Assembly (NCBI RefSeq): GCF_024169515.1
Contig: NZ_JAMKCQ010000003.1
Location: 1 to 64,000, forward strand
Direction of reading: 5' to 3'
Length of the DNA: 64,000 nt
Source of the DNA: Erwinia aphidicola
Lineage (GTDB): Bacteria; Pseudomonadota; Gammaproteobacteria; Enterobacterales; Enterobacteriaceae
A model generated the notes under the pieces. It was not told where the DNA came from. It did no database searches and saw nothing but the letters and a program-made list of their open reading frames with translations. Positions 33,888 to 41,757 of this stretch are shown piece after piece; the stretch's first letter is position 1; each line of letters opens with the position of its first letter. A program made the translations under genes and the position numbers.

Positions 33888-34806
33888 TTTTCTTCCTCAG
33901 CACGCTCTCAATAATATAACGCGGCCTGTTCTTACTCTCGGTATACATGCGACCGATATATTCACCGAGAATACCAATGCCAATCAGCTGCACACCGCCG
34001 AGGAACAGCATGACCGTCATCAGCGAAGAATAGCCGGCAACCGCATTACCCCAGATAAATTTTGATAGCACAATCCAGATACCATAAAGCAGAGAAATAA
34101 CAGCGACGACGCCGCCTATATAGGTCCACACGCGGAGTGGCAGTGTGGAAAATGAGGTAATACCGTCAAGGGCGAAATTCCACAAGCTCCAGCCGTTGAA
34201 TTTCGTTTTACCCACCACGCGCGGCATCCTGGCATAGTCCAGAATAGCGGTCTTGCCCCCCACCCACGGCATCATGCCTTTCATAAACACGGTGTGCTCG
34301 GGAAGTGAACAGATCGCATCAACCGTATTGCGCGATAACAGGCGAAAATCGCCAACGTTCTCTTCAATCTTCTCGCGCGCTAACACGTTATGCATTTTGT
34401 AATACCAGCGCGAGGAGATACGTTTCAGGAAGGAATCAGCACTCCGATCGCTGCGCCGCGCCAGTACCATATCCACCCCCTTCTGCTGCCAGATGGTGAC
34501 CAGCTCGGGAATAAGCTCTATGGGGTCCTGCATATCAACGTCCAGCGGAATAACGGCATCGCCAGTAGAATAATTAAATCCCGCCAGCAGAGCGGCTTCT
34601 TTGCCGAAATTACGACGCAAATTAACCAGCACCAGCCTCTCATCGTTGGCTATCAGTCGCTCAATCACCTCGGCGGTGCTGTCACTACTGCCGTCATTAA
34701 CAAATATAAGTTCCAGCTGCAGATCGCCGAGGATATCCAGCGCGCGGTAAAAAACCGGTACGGCCTCATCCTCATTCCACACGGGCACCACCAGAGATAT
34801 CAGCAT
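33874..34806 (-). CDS. gtrB: GtrB bactoprenol glucosyltransferase
   Basis: A 310-residue GT2-family enzyme that adds a sugar to undecaprenyl phosphate on the cytosolic face. Motifs: SLVVPVWNEDEAVPVF at the N-terminus, FVNDGSSDST (DxD-like), PLDVDMQDPIELIPEL, and two C-terminal transmembrane helices. I start at ATG 34806, which follows GAGGATCGG and gives the family's ~310-residue length; the frame is open to 34962 through gtrA. Overlap with gtrC is 14 bp and the gap to gtrA is 8 bp. Confidence 0.9.
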   Translation of the reverse strand: MLISLVVPVWNEDEAVPVFYRALDILGDLQLELIFVNDGSSDSTAEVIERLIANDERLVLVNLRRNFGKEAALLAGFNYSTGDAVIPLDVDMQDPIELIPELVTIWQQKGVDMVLARRSDRSADSFLKRISSRWYYKMHNVLAREKIEENVGDFRLLSRNTVDAICSLPEHTVFMKGMMPWVGGKTAILDYARMPRVVGKTKFNGWSLWNFALDGITSFSTLPLRVWTYIGGVVAVISLLYGIWIVLSKFIWGNAVAGYSSLMTVMLFLGGVQLIGIGILGEYIGRMYTESKNRPRYIIESVLRKKNDGQ

Positions 34807-34814
34807 TCCGATCC

Positions 34815-35207
34815 TCACCTGAAAACGAAACGGTTGGCAAAAAAGAAACCGATCACCAGACTTAACGCAGAAAAAATTATCAGCGTAAGGAAGGGATTGA
34901 GCACCATTAAGTCCCCACACCAGCCGGTAAAGAGAGCGAAAAACGCCATAAAGCTGACCCACAATAGATAGCGCTTAAGCGACACAGGGCTACTGAACGT
35001 CCAGCGGGCGTTAATAAAAAAGCTCACCGTTACCGCGCAGGCAAAGGCGACTGCGTTGGCGCTGGCCTGATTAAAATGAAACAGGCTATAGCCGGTGAAA
35101 AACACCAGCCAGTGCACCAGGGTATTAAGCCCCCCGGTTAAGCCATAGCGGATAAAGGTGATTGGAATACCGTAAACGGTACCTGCAGAAATGCCCTTAT
35201 TACCCAT
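34815..35207 (-). CDS. gtrA: GtrA-family flippase
   Basis: A 130-residue protein with four transmembrane helices. The motif FIRYGLTGGLNTLVHWLVFF near the N-terminus and the ending FFFANRFVFR are typical of GtrA, which is thought to flip undecaprenyl-phosphate-glucose to the periplasmic side. It is the first gene of gtrABC. No GATC cluster, as used in phase-variable Salmonella gtr operons, is seen in its upstream 200 bp. Confidence 0.9.
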   Translation of the reverse strand: MGNKGISAGTVYGIPITFIRYGLTGGLNTLVHWLVFFTGYSLFHFNQASANAVAFACAVTVSFFINARWTFSSPVSLKRYLLWVSFMAFFALFTGWCGDLMVLNPFLTLIIFSALSLVIGFFFANRFVFR

Positions 35208-35409
35208 CGATATTCCTCAGGAACAGTCGCTGGCAAAACTGGTGATACACAAGCATAGCGGGGAATCTCATCATTCGCCGCGGAATATGTCTATAGCTAA
35301 AGCATTGACTTAATTTTGGATAATAAGAGAATGTTCGCTATCTCATCACCACCGTAATGAACCGGAGCACACCATCACCCGCCCTCGCCGCTTGCCATCG
35401 TTATCCAGC

Positions 35410-36702
35410 ATGAAGACAGTTAGCACAGCCTGCGTAGCTCTCCTGCTGCTGGTCAGCTGCTCTTCGCAACCGCCAAAGTCGCTGGTTACTCCTTTCCCGG
35501 TGGTCACAAAGCCATTGCCGGTGGAACCGCAGCAGGGTCAGCCGCCGTTAAGAGGTGTCTGGTTGGCAACCGTTTCCCGCCTTGACTGGCCGCCGGTGGC
35601 CTCAGTCAATGCCAGCAGTGCCGCCGCGCGCATCAGCCAACAGCAGAAATCGCTGACCGATAAGCTGGATAAGATGAAAAGTCTCGGTGTCAACACCGTG
35701 TTTTTCCAGGTGAAACCGGACGGCACTGCGCTGTGGGCATCCAAAATACTGCCGTGGTCCGATATGCTGACGGGCGAGATTGGCAAGGATCCTGGCTACG
35801 ACCCGCTGCAGTTTATGCTGGATGAAGCTCACAAGCGCGGTATGAAAGTCCACGCCTGGCTCAACCCTTATCGCGTGGCGGTGAACACCAAAGCGTCCAC
35901 CGTTGCTGAGTTAAACCGCACGCTGTCGCTGCATCCGGCCAGCGTTTACGTGCTGCATAAAGAGTGGATCCGCACCGCCGGTGACCGCTTTGTGCTGGAC
36001 CCTGGCATCCCGGAGGCGCGTGACTGGATCACCAGCATCGTGGCCGAAGTGGTGGCGCGTTATCCCGTTGACGGCGTGCAGTTCGATGACTATTTCTATG
36101 CAGAATCCGCGGGTTCAATGCTCAACGACTCTCAGACCTTCCGGACCTATGGTCAGGGCTTTGCCAGCAAAGCGGACTGGCGGCGGCACAACACCCAGCA
36201 GCTGATCGAACAGGTATCACGCACCATCAAACAGCTGAAGCCTGACGTAGAGTTTGGCGTCAGTCCGGCGGGGGTATGGCGCAACCTTTCGCACGATGCG
36301 GCCGGCTCCGACACGCGCGGCGCGGCGGCATACGATGAAGCCTATGCCGATACTCGCCGCTGGGTGCAGCAGGGGCTGCTGGACTATATCGCCCCGCAGC
36401 TCTACTGGCCCTTTGCCCGCCAGGCGGCACGCTATGACGTGCTGGCAAAATGGTGGGCGGATGTGGTCAAGCCGACTCATACCCGCCTCTACATTGGCAT
36501 CGCGCTGTATAAAGTGGGTGAGCCGTCAAAAAATGAACCTGACTGGATGATTGGCGGCGGCGTGCCCGAGCTAAAAAAACAGCTCGACCTGAACGAAGCT
36601 GTGCCGCAAATCAACGGCACCATCCTGTTCCGGGAAAACTACCTAAACCAGATGCAGACGCAGGAGGCGGTTAACTACCTCAGAGAACGCTGGGGCGAAT
36701 AG
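35410..36702 (+). CDS. digH: Divisome-associated glycosyl hydrolase DigH (YddW)
   Basis: A 430-residue outer-membrane lipoprotein of the GH10-like/DUF187 family that cleaves denuded peptidoglycan glycan strands at the septum. The lipobox is LLVSC after MKTVSTACVALLL. The catalytic domain (from about residue 48) begins RGVWLATVSRLDWPPV and contains FFQVKPDGTALW, VHAWLNPYR and VDGVQFDDYFY; the sequence is nearly colinear with E. coli DigH. I chose ATG 35410; a TTG at 35392 is also in frame. No strong ribosome site is seen for either. Confidence 0.9.
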   Translation: MKTVSTACVALLLLVSCSSQPPKSLVTPFPVVTKPLPVEPQQGQPPLRGVWLATVSRLDWPPVASVNASSAAARISQQQKSLTDKLDKMKSLGVNTVFFQVKPDGTALWASKILPWSDMLTGEIGKDPGYDPLQFMLDEAHKRGMKVHAWLNPYRVAVNTKASTVAELNRTLSLHPASVYVLHKEWIRTAGDRFVLDPGIPEARDWITSIVAEVVARYPVDGVQFDDYFYAESAGSMLNDSQTFRTYGQGFASKADWRRHNTQQLIEQVSRTIKQLKPDVEFGVSPAGVWRNLSHDAAGSDTRGAAAYDEAYADTRRWVQQGLLDYIAPQLYWPFARQAARYDVLAKWWADVVKPTHTRLYIGIALYKVGEPSKNEPDWMIGGGVPELKKQLDLNEAVPQINGTILFRENYLNQMQTQEAVNYLRERWGE

Positions 36703-36741
36703 ATGGCAAAGTCAGGCCGCAAAAGTTTCTGCCAGAGGCAC

Positions 36742-36771
36742 GCCGATTAACACACAAATGTGTTAACCGGC
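36742..36771. terminator. Hairpin downstream of digH
   Basis: The core ttaacaca (36747-36754) pairs with tgtgttaa (36759-36766) around CAAA, extended by GCCG/CGGC after one mismatch. There is no T-tract, so it may be a rho-type or mRNA-stabilising hairpin. Confidence 0.4.
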
Positions 36772-36892
36772 GGCTAATAATCCCGCCAATCTATTTGGTG
36801 CTTCTCTTATGCTGAGTAACCGTAGCAAGTAAAACCCTGAAATTTTTATCAGGTTACGCTCGCTGTATCACATTCACTAAAGGGAAAGTCCA

Positions 36893-37249
36893 ATGAAAGT
36901 ACAAAAGATTGAACAGCCAGCGGCTATAGAAGTGTTAGAACCCTGGGGTAGCGTTGACGGTCTGCCGGAAACGTCGCCAATTCAGCTGTCGGGTATTCAG
37001 AAAGTGATCCCGGGAAAAGAAGATATTGATACCGGTATTTTCGAGTGCAGCGCCGGCAGCTATCGCCGCTCGGTGAAGCAAGCCGAGATAATGCACTTTC
37101 TCGCCGGCAGCGGTTCCTTCACGCCGGACGGCGAAGAGACGTTGACCTTCAAAGCTGGCGATTCCTTTTTCTTCGAAGCGAACACCGCAGGTACCTGGGT
37201 GGTCGACACGCAGATGCGCAAACTCTACGTCATTTTTGATGCGAGCTAA
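36893..37249 (+). CDS. Cupin-domain protein
   Basis: A 118-residue single-cupin protein. Conserved cupin segments are GSFTPDGEETLTFKAGDSFF and the strand ending WVVDTQMRKLYVIF, close to the DUF861/(S)-ureidoglycine-aminohydrolase-like cupins. Only one histidine (IMHFLAG) is seen in the metal-binding region, so metal binding is uncertain. AAAGGGAAAGT precedes the ATG. Substrate unknown; the next gene (63 bp downstream) is a thioredoxin-like protein and may be cotranscribed. Confidence 0.75.
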   Translation: MKVQKIEQPAAIEVLEPWGSVDGLPETSPIQLSGIQKVIPGKEDIDTGIFECSAGSYRRSVKQAEIMHFLAGSGSFTPDGEETLTFKAGDSFFFEANTAGTWVVDTQMRKLYVIFDAS

Positions 37250-37312
37250 TTTCTGCCCCCACTCCTGCTATTATTCGTGAATCATTTCGCAATACCGGAT
37301 AGGAGAAATAGC

Positions 37313-37813
37313 GTGGCAGATTTCAACACCCTCATTGAGAACAGCGTTGGCTATGAAGAGTTCGTCAGCCAGGGGACAGCGCAGGAGATCGCGCAGCTGC
37401 GGATTGAGCAGGAGAAAACCACTCGACCGGACTTTCTCAGTCAGGAAACCACCGCGGATATCGCGGCGCTCTCAGGAAAATTCGTGATCCTGGCGGCCGC
37501 AGAGATGTGGTGCCCGGACTGCCAGCGCAATATGCCGGCAATTAACGCGCTGTGCGAGCGCTATCCTGATGCTCAGCTGGCCGTGATCACCCGCGATCAG
37601 TCAGAGTCACTGTTCAAACAGCAGTTCAGTCTGGATAAAGTACGCATCCCGTTTGCCGCAGTGCTGGATGCACAGCTTTCCCCACTGGGTGCGTTTGTCG
37701 AGCGGCCAAAGTCGCTACAAAGCGGCGGTGAAGAGGCCCTGCTCGCCTACAGGCGCGGCGAGCGTCTGGCCGATACGCTTGAAGAGATTGTCAGCATTAT
37801 GCGTCAAAACTAA
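37313..37813 (+). CDS. Thioredoxin-family protein (WCPDC)
   Basis: A 166-residue cytosolic thioredoxin-fold protein with the active site EMWCPDCQRN and the downstream VRIPFAAVLD as the cis-Pro loop. It begins at the GTG 37313, which has AGGAGAAATA before it; the ORF could start earlier at 37277 but without a ribosome site. It likely reduces disulfides or serves as a thiol sensor. Confidence 0.8.
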   Translation: MADFNTLIENSVGYEEFVSQGTAQEIAQLRIEQEKTTRPDFLSQETTADIAALSGKFVILAAAEMWCPDCQRNMPAINALCERYPDAQLAVITRDQSESLFKQQFSLDKVRIPFAAVLDAQLSPLGAFVERPKSLQSGGEEALLAYRRGERLADTLEEIVSIMRQN

Positions 37814-37954
37814 TCATTTCCTGTCCCGGCCCGTCCAACGCGGCGCCGGGTTTGCCTTCCCTTCAACCCGCTTCTTTTTCGCTGTAACTCCTCATAAGTC
37901 ACTGTAAATAGTGAAAAGTAATACTCTGCCACTCATGCTGACAAAAATTTTACA

Positions 37955-37987
37955 ATGATAATCTTAAAGAAAATGATTATCATCTGC
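37955..37987. promoter_or_regulatory. Fur box upstream of fhuE-fhuD
   Basis: gaaaatgattatcatctgc (37969-37987) is a good match to the Fur consensus GATAATGATTATCATTATC. An overlapping arm atgataatc (37955-37963) forms an inverted pair with gattatcat (37975-37983). Iron-replete Fur should repress the operon. Confidence 0.75.
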
Positions 37988-38084
37988 ATTGCGATTTCCA
38001 TGCTAGCGAGATTTAATGTCGCCAAAATGGGCACGCCGCCAATAAACGCCATACCAAAAAAATAATGCTTCCGCGTGGGGAACG

Positions 38085-40262
38085 ATGATGTCTTTTAATT
38101 TCAGGGAAAACAATGCACGGCGCATGCCGTACATGGCGACAACTTTTGCCGTCTCGCTGCTGGCACTGGCGATCAACTCATTGCTTCATCCGGCGCAGGC
38201 CGCCAGTGAGGAAACGGCTGTCGCCCAGCCCGATCTGGTGGTCGATGCCACAGTTGATAATGCCGCCGATGAGCAGCAGGACTACAGCGTTAAAACTACG
38301 CGCGCAGGCACCAAAATGCTGCTGACGCCGCGCGATGTGCCGCAGTCGGTCAGCGTCGTGACCGGGCAGCGCATGCAGGATCAAGATCTGCAATCAGTGG
38401 GTGACGTGCTGAATAATACTACCGGCGTCTCCGCCGAAATTATCGACAGTGAACGCTCGGCCTACTTCGCCCGTGGATTCCAGATAACCAACTACACATT
38501 CGACGATATCCCGACTTCCGCCAGCGATAACTGGAACTATGGCGATGCCGGGGAAGATACGGCGATTTATGACCGCATCGAGATAGTGCGCGGTTCCACC
38601 GGGCTGATGACTGGCGCGGGTAGCCCGGCGGCGTCGGTCAATATGGTGCGCAAGCACGCCGACAGTAAAGAATTTACCGGCAACCTCAGCTCCAGCTACG
38701 GCAGCTGGAATAAGCAGCGTTACGTTGCGGACGTTTCCGGTCCGCTGAACGAGGCTGGCAGCGTGCGTGGACGCGTGATAGCGGGTTATCAGGATCAGGA
38801 CAGCTCGCTGGACCGCTACCACAAAAGCAAAAAATTCCTTTATGGCGTAATCGATGCTGACGTAACCGATAACAGCACCGTATCGCTGGGCTACGATTAT
38901 CAGCAGAGCAATACAGGCAATCCGACCTGGGGCGGGTTGCCAACCTGGTACAGCAACGGCTCACGCACTGGCTATGACCGCAGTACCAATCCGGCGGCCG
39001 ACTGGGCACGTTACAGCCTCGATTCACGTAAGGTGTTTGCAAACGTAACGCACGATTTCAATAACGGCTGGAATTTCCGCGTCAATGCCACGCACGCCGA
39101 ACAAACTTTCAACGACAAGCTGCTCTACGTGATGGATTTCCCGGACGTGGTCACCGGGCAAGGCACCTCGGGCTTTGGCAGCCTTGATCGCGGTAAGCGA
39201 AAGCTGGATTCAATCGATACTTACGCCAGCGGGCCATTCGAACTGTTCGGCCGCCAGCATCAGATGATGGCCGGGGTCAGCTACAGCCGCCAGCACAATG
39301 CCACCTACAGTGCCGACGGCGCCCTCGACAGCAGCCAGATGGGCAGCTTCAACGATGCATGGAGCGGCAACGTGGCCGAACCTGAGTGGGGAGACTGGTA
39401 TCAGAATGCTGACGACGTGGTGCGCCAGAAATCGGCTTATAGCGCCGCCCGTTTCTCACTGGCCGATCCCCTGTCGCTGATCCTCGGCGCGCGCTATACC
39501 CAGTGGAGCACTAACGGCAGCAGTGGTGACGTGACTAAAAACAACATCACTCCTTACGGTGGGCTGGTGTATGACATCAACGAAAGCTGGTCCGCCTACG
39601 CCAGCTACACCTCCATCTTCCAGCCGCAAACCTATCGCAACAGAGACGGTCGCTACCTCGACCCGGTTAACGGAAAAAGTTATGAAACCGGACTGAAATC
39701 CGCGTGGATGGATGGCCGCCTGACGGCAACGGTGGCGGTATTCCGCATTGAGCAGGAAAATGCTGCGCAAACCGACGGCAGCAACTTCGTTAACGGCAGC
39801 AGCGAACAGGCGTATATCAGCACGCGAGGGGCCGTAAGCAAAGGCGCAGAGTTTGAACTCAACGGCGCGTTAACCGATAACCTGCAGATGACCTTTGGCG
39901 CCACGCGCTATGTGGCCAAAACAGAGAGCGGCCGTTACAACAGCAATATGCCGCAGACTTCGTTCAAGCTATTCAGCCGCTACCAGTTGCCGATGCTGCG
40001 CGACCTGACAGTCGGTGGCGGCATCAACTGGCAGAACCGCACCTACCAGGATGCTACCGGGCCGGACGGGGAAACCCAGCGTGTCTATCAGAGCAGCTAT
40101 CCGCTGGCTAACCTGTTTGCCCGCTATCAGGCAACGAAGCAGGTGGCAGTGCAGGCCAACATCAACAACCTGTTTGACCGCAGTTACTATGCCTGGGCCA
40201 GCGACTATACGCTGTACGGCGAACCGCGTAACTACTCTGTCAGCCTCACCTATGCTTTCTGA
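38085..40262 (+). CDS. fhuE: FhuE-like TonB-dependent ferric-siderophore receptor
   Basis: A 725-residue outer-membrane receptor. A signal peptide (ends near LHPAQAA) is followed by a plug domain with DVPQSVSVVTGQRMQDQ and GSTGLMTGAGSP and a C-terminal 22-strand barrel ending SVSLTYAF (final Phe). The sequence is closely related to E. coli FhuE, the coprogen/rhodotorulic-acid receptor, across its length; a ferrioxamine- or coprogen-type hydroxamate is the probable ligand. The start has GTGGGGAACG before it. Its stop overlaps the fhuD-like start by 11 bp. Confidence 0.88.
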   Translation: MMSFNFRENNARRMPYMATTFAVSLLALAINSLLHPAQAASEETAVAQPDLVVDATVDNAADEQQDYSVKTTRAGTKMLLTPRDVPQSVSVVTGQRMQDQDLQSVGDVLNNTTGVSAEIIDSERSAYFARGFQITNYTFDDIPTSASDNWNYGDAGEDTAIYDRIEIVRGSTGLMTGAGSPAASVNMVRKHADSKEFTGNLSSSYGSWNKQRYVADVSGPLNEAGSVRGRVIAGYQDQDSSLDRYHKSKKFLYGVIDADVTDNSTVSLGYDYQQSNTGNPTWGGLPTWYSNGSRTGYDRSTNPAADWARYSLDSRKVFANVTHDFNNGWNFRVNATHAEQTFNDKLLYVMDFPDVVTGQGTSGFGSLDRGKRKLDSIDTYASGPFELFGRQHQMMAGVSYSRQHNATYSADGALDSSQMGSFNDAWSGNVAEPEWGDWYQNADDVVRQKSAYSAARFSLADPLSLILGARYTQWSTNGSSGDVTKNNITPYGGLVYDINESWSAYASYTSIFQPQTYRNRDGRYLDPVNGKSYETGLKSAWMDGRLTATVAVFRIEQENAAQTDGSNFVNGSSEQAYISTRGAVSKGAEFELNGALTDNLQMTFGATRYVAKTESGRYNSNMPQTSFKLFSRYQLPMLRDLTVGGGINWQNRTYQDATGPDGETQRVYQSSYPLANLFARYQATKQVAVQANINNLFDRSYYAWASDYTLYGEPRNYSVSLTYAF

Positions 40263-41172
40263 TAAGCGCTTCCCCCGGTTCACTGCCGGGGAGATTGACC
40301 ATCGGCGGCGGCAGCTATTGATCGCGCTGGCGCTGGCCCCCTGGCTGACGGGATTACCCGCCCGCGCTGCGCTGCCAGAGCCGCGCATTATCGCCCTCGA
40401 ATGGCTGCCGTTGGAGATGCTGTTTGCCCTTGGCGTGCTGCCAATTGCCGCAGCGGATACCCACGAGTATCGCCTGTGGGTGAAGGAACCCGCCCTGCCC
40501 GCCAGCGTGCTCGACATCGGGCTGCGTTCAGAGCCTAACCTCGAATTTATGGCGCAGCTTAAACCGGACCTGATTGTTTATTCGCAGGGTTACGGGCCGC
40601 ACGCGCAGCAATTGCAGAAGATCGCCCCGACGATGGAGTTAGCTTTTATTGATGAGGAAGGCCAGCCCCTGGCTAAAGTGCGCAGCGGATTGCTGGGGCT
40701 GGCTGAGCGCTTAGGGAAAATGGCAGAAGCCAGAACACATCTGGCGTGGTTTGACCAACAGCTGGCGCAGGCCCGCGACCAGCTGGTAGCCTGGCGCCAA
40801 CAGCCGCTGCTGGTTTTTACACTGCTCGATGAACGCCACGTGGTGATCCTCGGTAAACGCAGCCTGTTCGGCAACGTGATGCAGCAGCTGGGCATAGAGA
40901 ATGCCTGGCAGCAGCAGGACAGTTTCTGGGGAACGGCAACGGTGGGAATTGAGCATCTGGCAAAGCTGCCAGCACTGCGGGCGGTGTGTCTCGATCATGG
41001 AGATGAAGGCTTGCGCAGCCGCGTCAGCGCTTCGCCGCTGTGGCAGGCTCTTCCTTTTGTGCGCCAGAGGTCGCTGCGAACGGTTCCGGCTATCTGGATA
41101 TTTGGCTCAACCCTGGCGGCTCTGCGCTTCACTCATATGCTGCAACAGCTGGACAGAATCTGGCAAAACTAA
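40252..41172 (+). CDS. fhuD: FhuD-like periplasmic hydroxamate-siderophore binding protein
   Basis: A 306-residue class III binding protein. The N-terminal RRRQLLIALALAPWLTGLPA is a twin-arginine-type signal peptide. The mature protein starts near PEPRIIALEWLPLEMLFALG and contains SEPNLEFMAQLKPDLIVYSQ; it matches E. coli FhuD in length and sequence. It delivers ferric hydroxamates to FhuB/FhuC, which are not encoded nearby. The ATG lies within the fhuE end (11-bp overlap), so the two are co-translated. Confidence 0.88.
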   Translation: MLSDKRFPRFTAGEIDHRRRQLLIALALAPWLTGLPARAALPEPRIIALEWLPLEMLFALGVLPIAAADTHEYRLWVKEPALPASVLDIGLRSEPNLEFMAQLKPDLIVYSQGYGPHAQQLQKIAPTMELAFIDEEGQPLAKVRSGLLGLAERLGKMAEARTHLAWFDQQLAQARDQLVAWRQQPLLVFTLLDERHVVILGKRSLFGNVMQQLGIENAWQQQDSFWGTATVGIEHLAKLPALRAVCLDHGDEGLRSRVSASPLWQALPFVRQRSLRTVPAIWIFGSTLAALRFTHMLQQLDRIWQN

Positions 41173-41199
41173 CGCTATCCGGCAAAGACGGATAGCGTT
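41171..41199. terminator. Bidirectional terminator between fhuD and osmB
   Basis: An 11-bp stem AACGCTATCCG / CGGATAGCGTT with the loop GCAAAGA. It serves the convergent ends of the fhuE-fhuD operon and the osmB-like gene. Confidence 0.8.
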
Positions 41200-41204
41200 A
41201 TTGA

Positions 41205-41414
41205 TTAACGACTGACTTCGTGGCCGATAACGCCACCGATCGCCGCACCGCCCAGGGTTCCCCAGGTGCTACCGCCGGTCAGCACTGCGCCACCCACCGC
41301 ACCGACACCGGCGCCGATAGCGGTATTCCTGCCACGATGAGACATGCCACACGCCGTCAGTGAAAACGTGACCAGCAGAACAACGGCAACAGTACAGCTG
41401 CGTTTTAAAAGCAT
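41205..41414 (-). CDS. osmB: OsmB-like glycine-zipper lipoprotein
   Basis: A 69-residue outer-membrane lipoprotein. The lipobox is LTAC in TFSLTACGMSHRGRN, followed by a glycine-zipper segment (NTAIGAGVGAVGGAVLTGG) and a second one (LGGAAIGGVIGHEVSR). It matches E. coli OsmB, which is induced by osmotic stress and RpoS. The function in the envelope is not defined. Confidence 0.87.
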   Translation of the reverse strand: MLLKRSCTVAVVLLVTFSLTACGMSHRGRNTAIGAGVGAVGGAVLTGGSTWGTLGGAAIGGVIGHEVSR

Positions 41415-41757
41415 TCAAGACCTCATCACCATTAGAATTAATGGAAGGTAAAAGTGTTAATTATGATTTTTCTGGTGCCAGAAGACGGGGTCGTGCCCTC
41501 TCCCCGGCGCAGGAAATTTACTGCTTATCCCAGTTTTGCGACAGGTAAAAAATCCTATTTCAGTACCAGCTTTTGTTGGTTACCTGTTTAGCGATCGCCC
41601 GGCGTTAATTTTGTGATACTCCCGGCGTAAAGGGCGTGAAAAATTCGTTGATTAAATAATTTCATCAAGTTATCAATAAAGACTTTCCTTCGCTTGCCGA
41701 TACTCGATCTCATCTGGCTGCGCTTTGGGCCAACAACTCTTAATGTGAAGCGTAATC
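41415..41757. other. Divergent intergenic region osmB / EAL gene
   Basis: About 340 bp between divergent genes. The half near the EAL gene holds a clear sigma-28-type promoter (41677-41703). On the osmB side I see no site that I can name. Confidence 0.5.
41677..41703 (+). promoter_or_regulatory. Sigma-28 (FliA) promoter of the EAL phosphodiesterase
   Basis: TAAAGACT (41677-41684), exactly 11 bases, then GCCGATAC (41696-41703). The class 3 flagellar consensus is TAAAGTTT-N11-GCCGATAA. It ends 54 bp before the start codon. Confidence 0.75.

Noticed and set aside
35208..35409. Possible GATC/OxyR phase-variation site upstream of gtrA
   Set aside because: No GATC cluster is present in this region.
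37824..37850. GC-rich hairpin after the thioredoxin-like gene
   Set aside because: The stem is short and no T-run follows directly, so it is not called a terminator.
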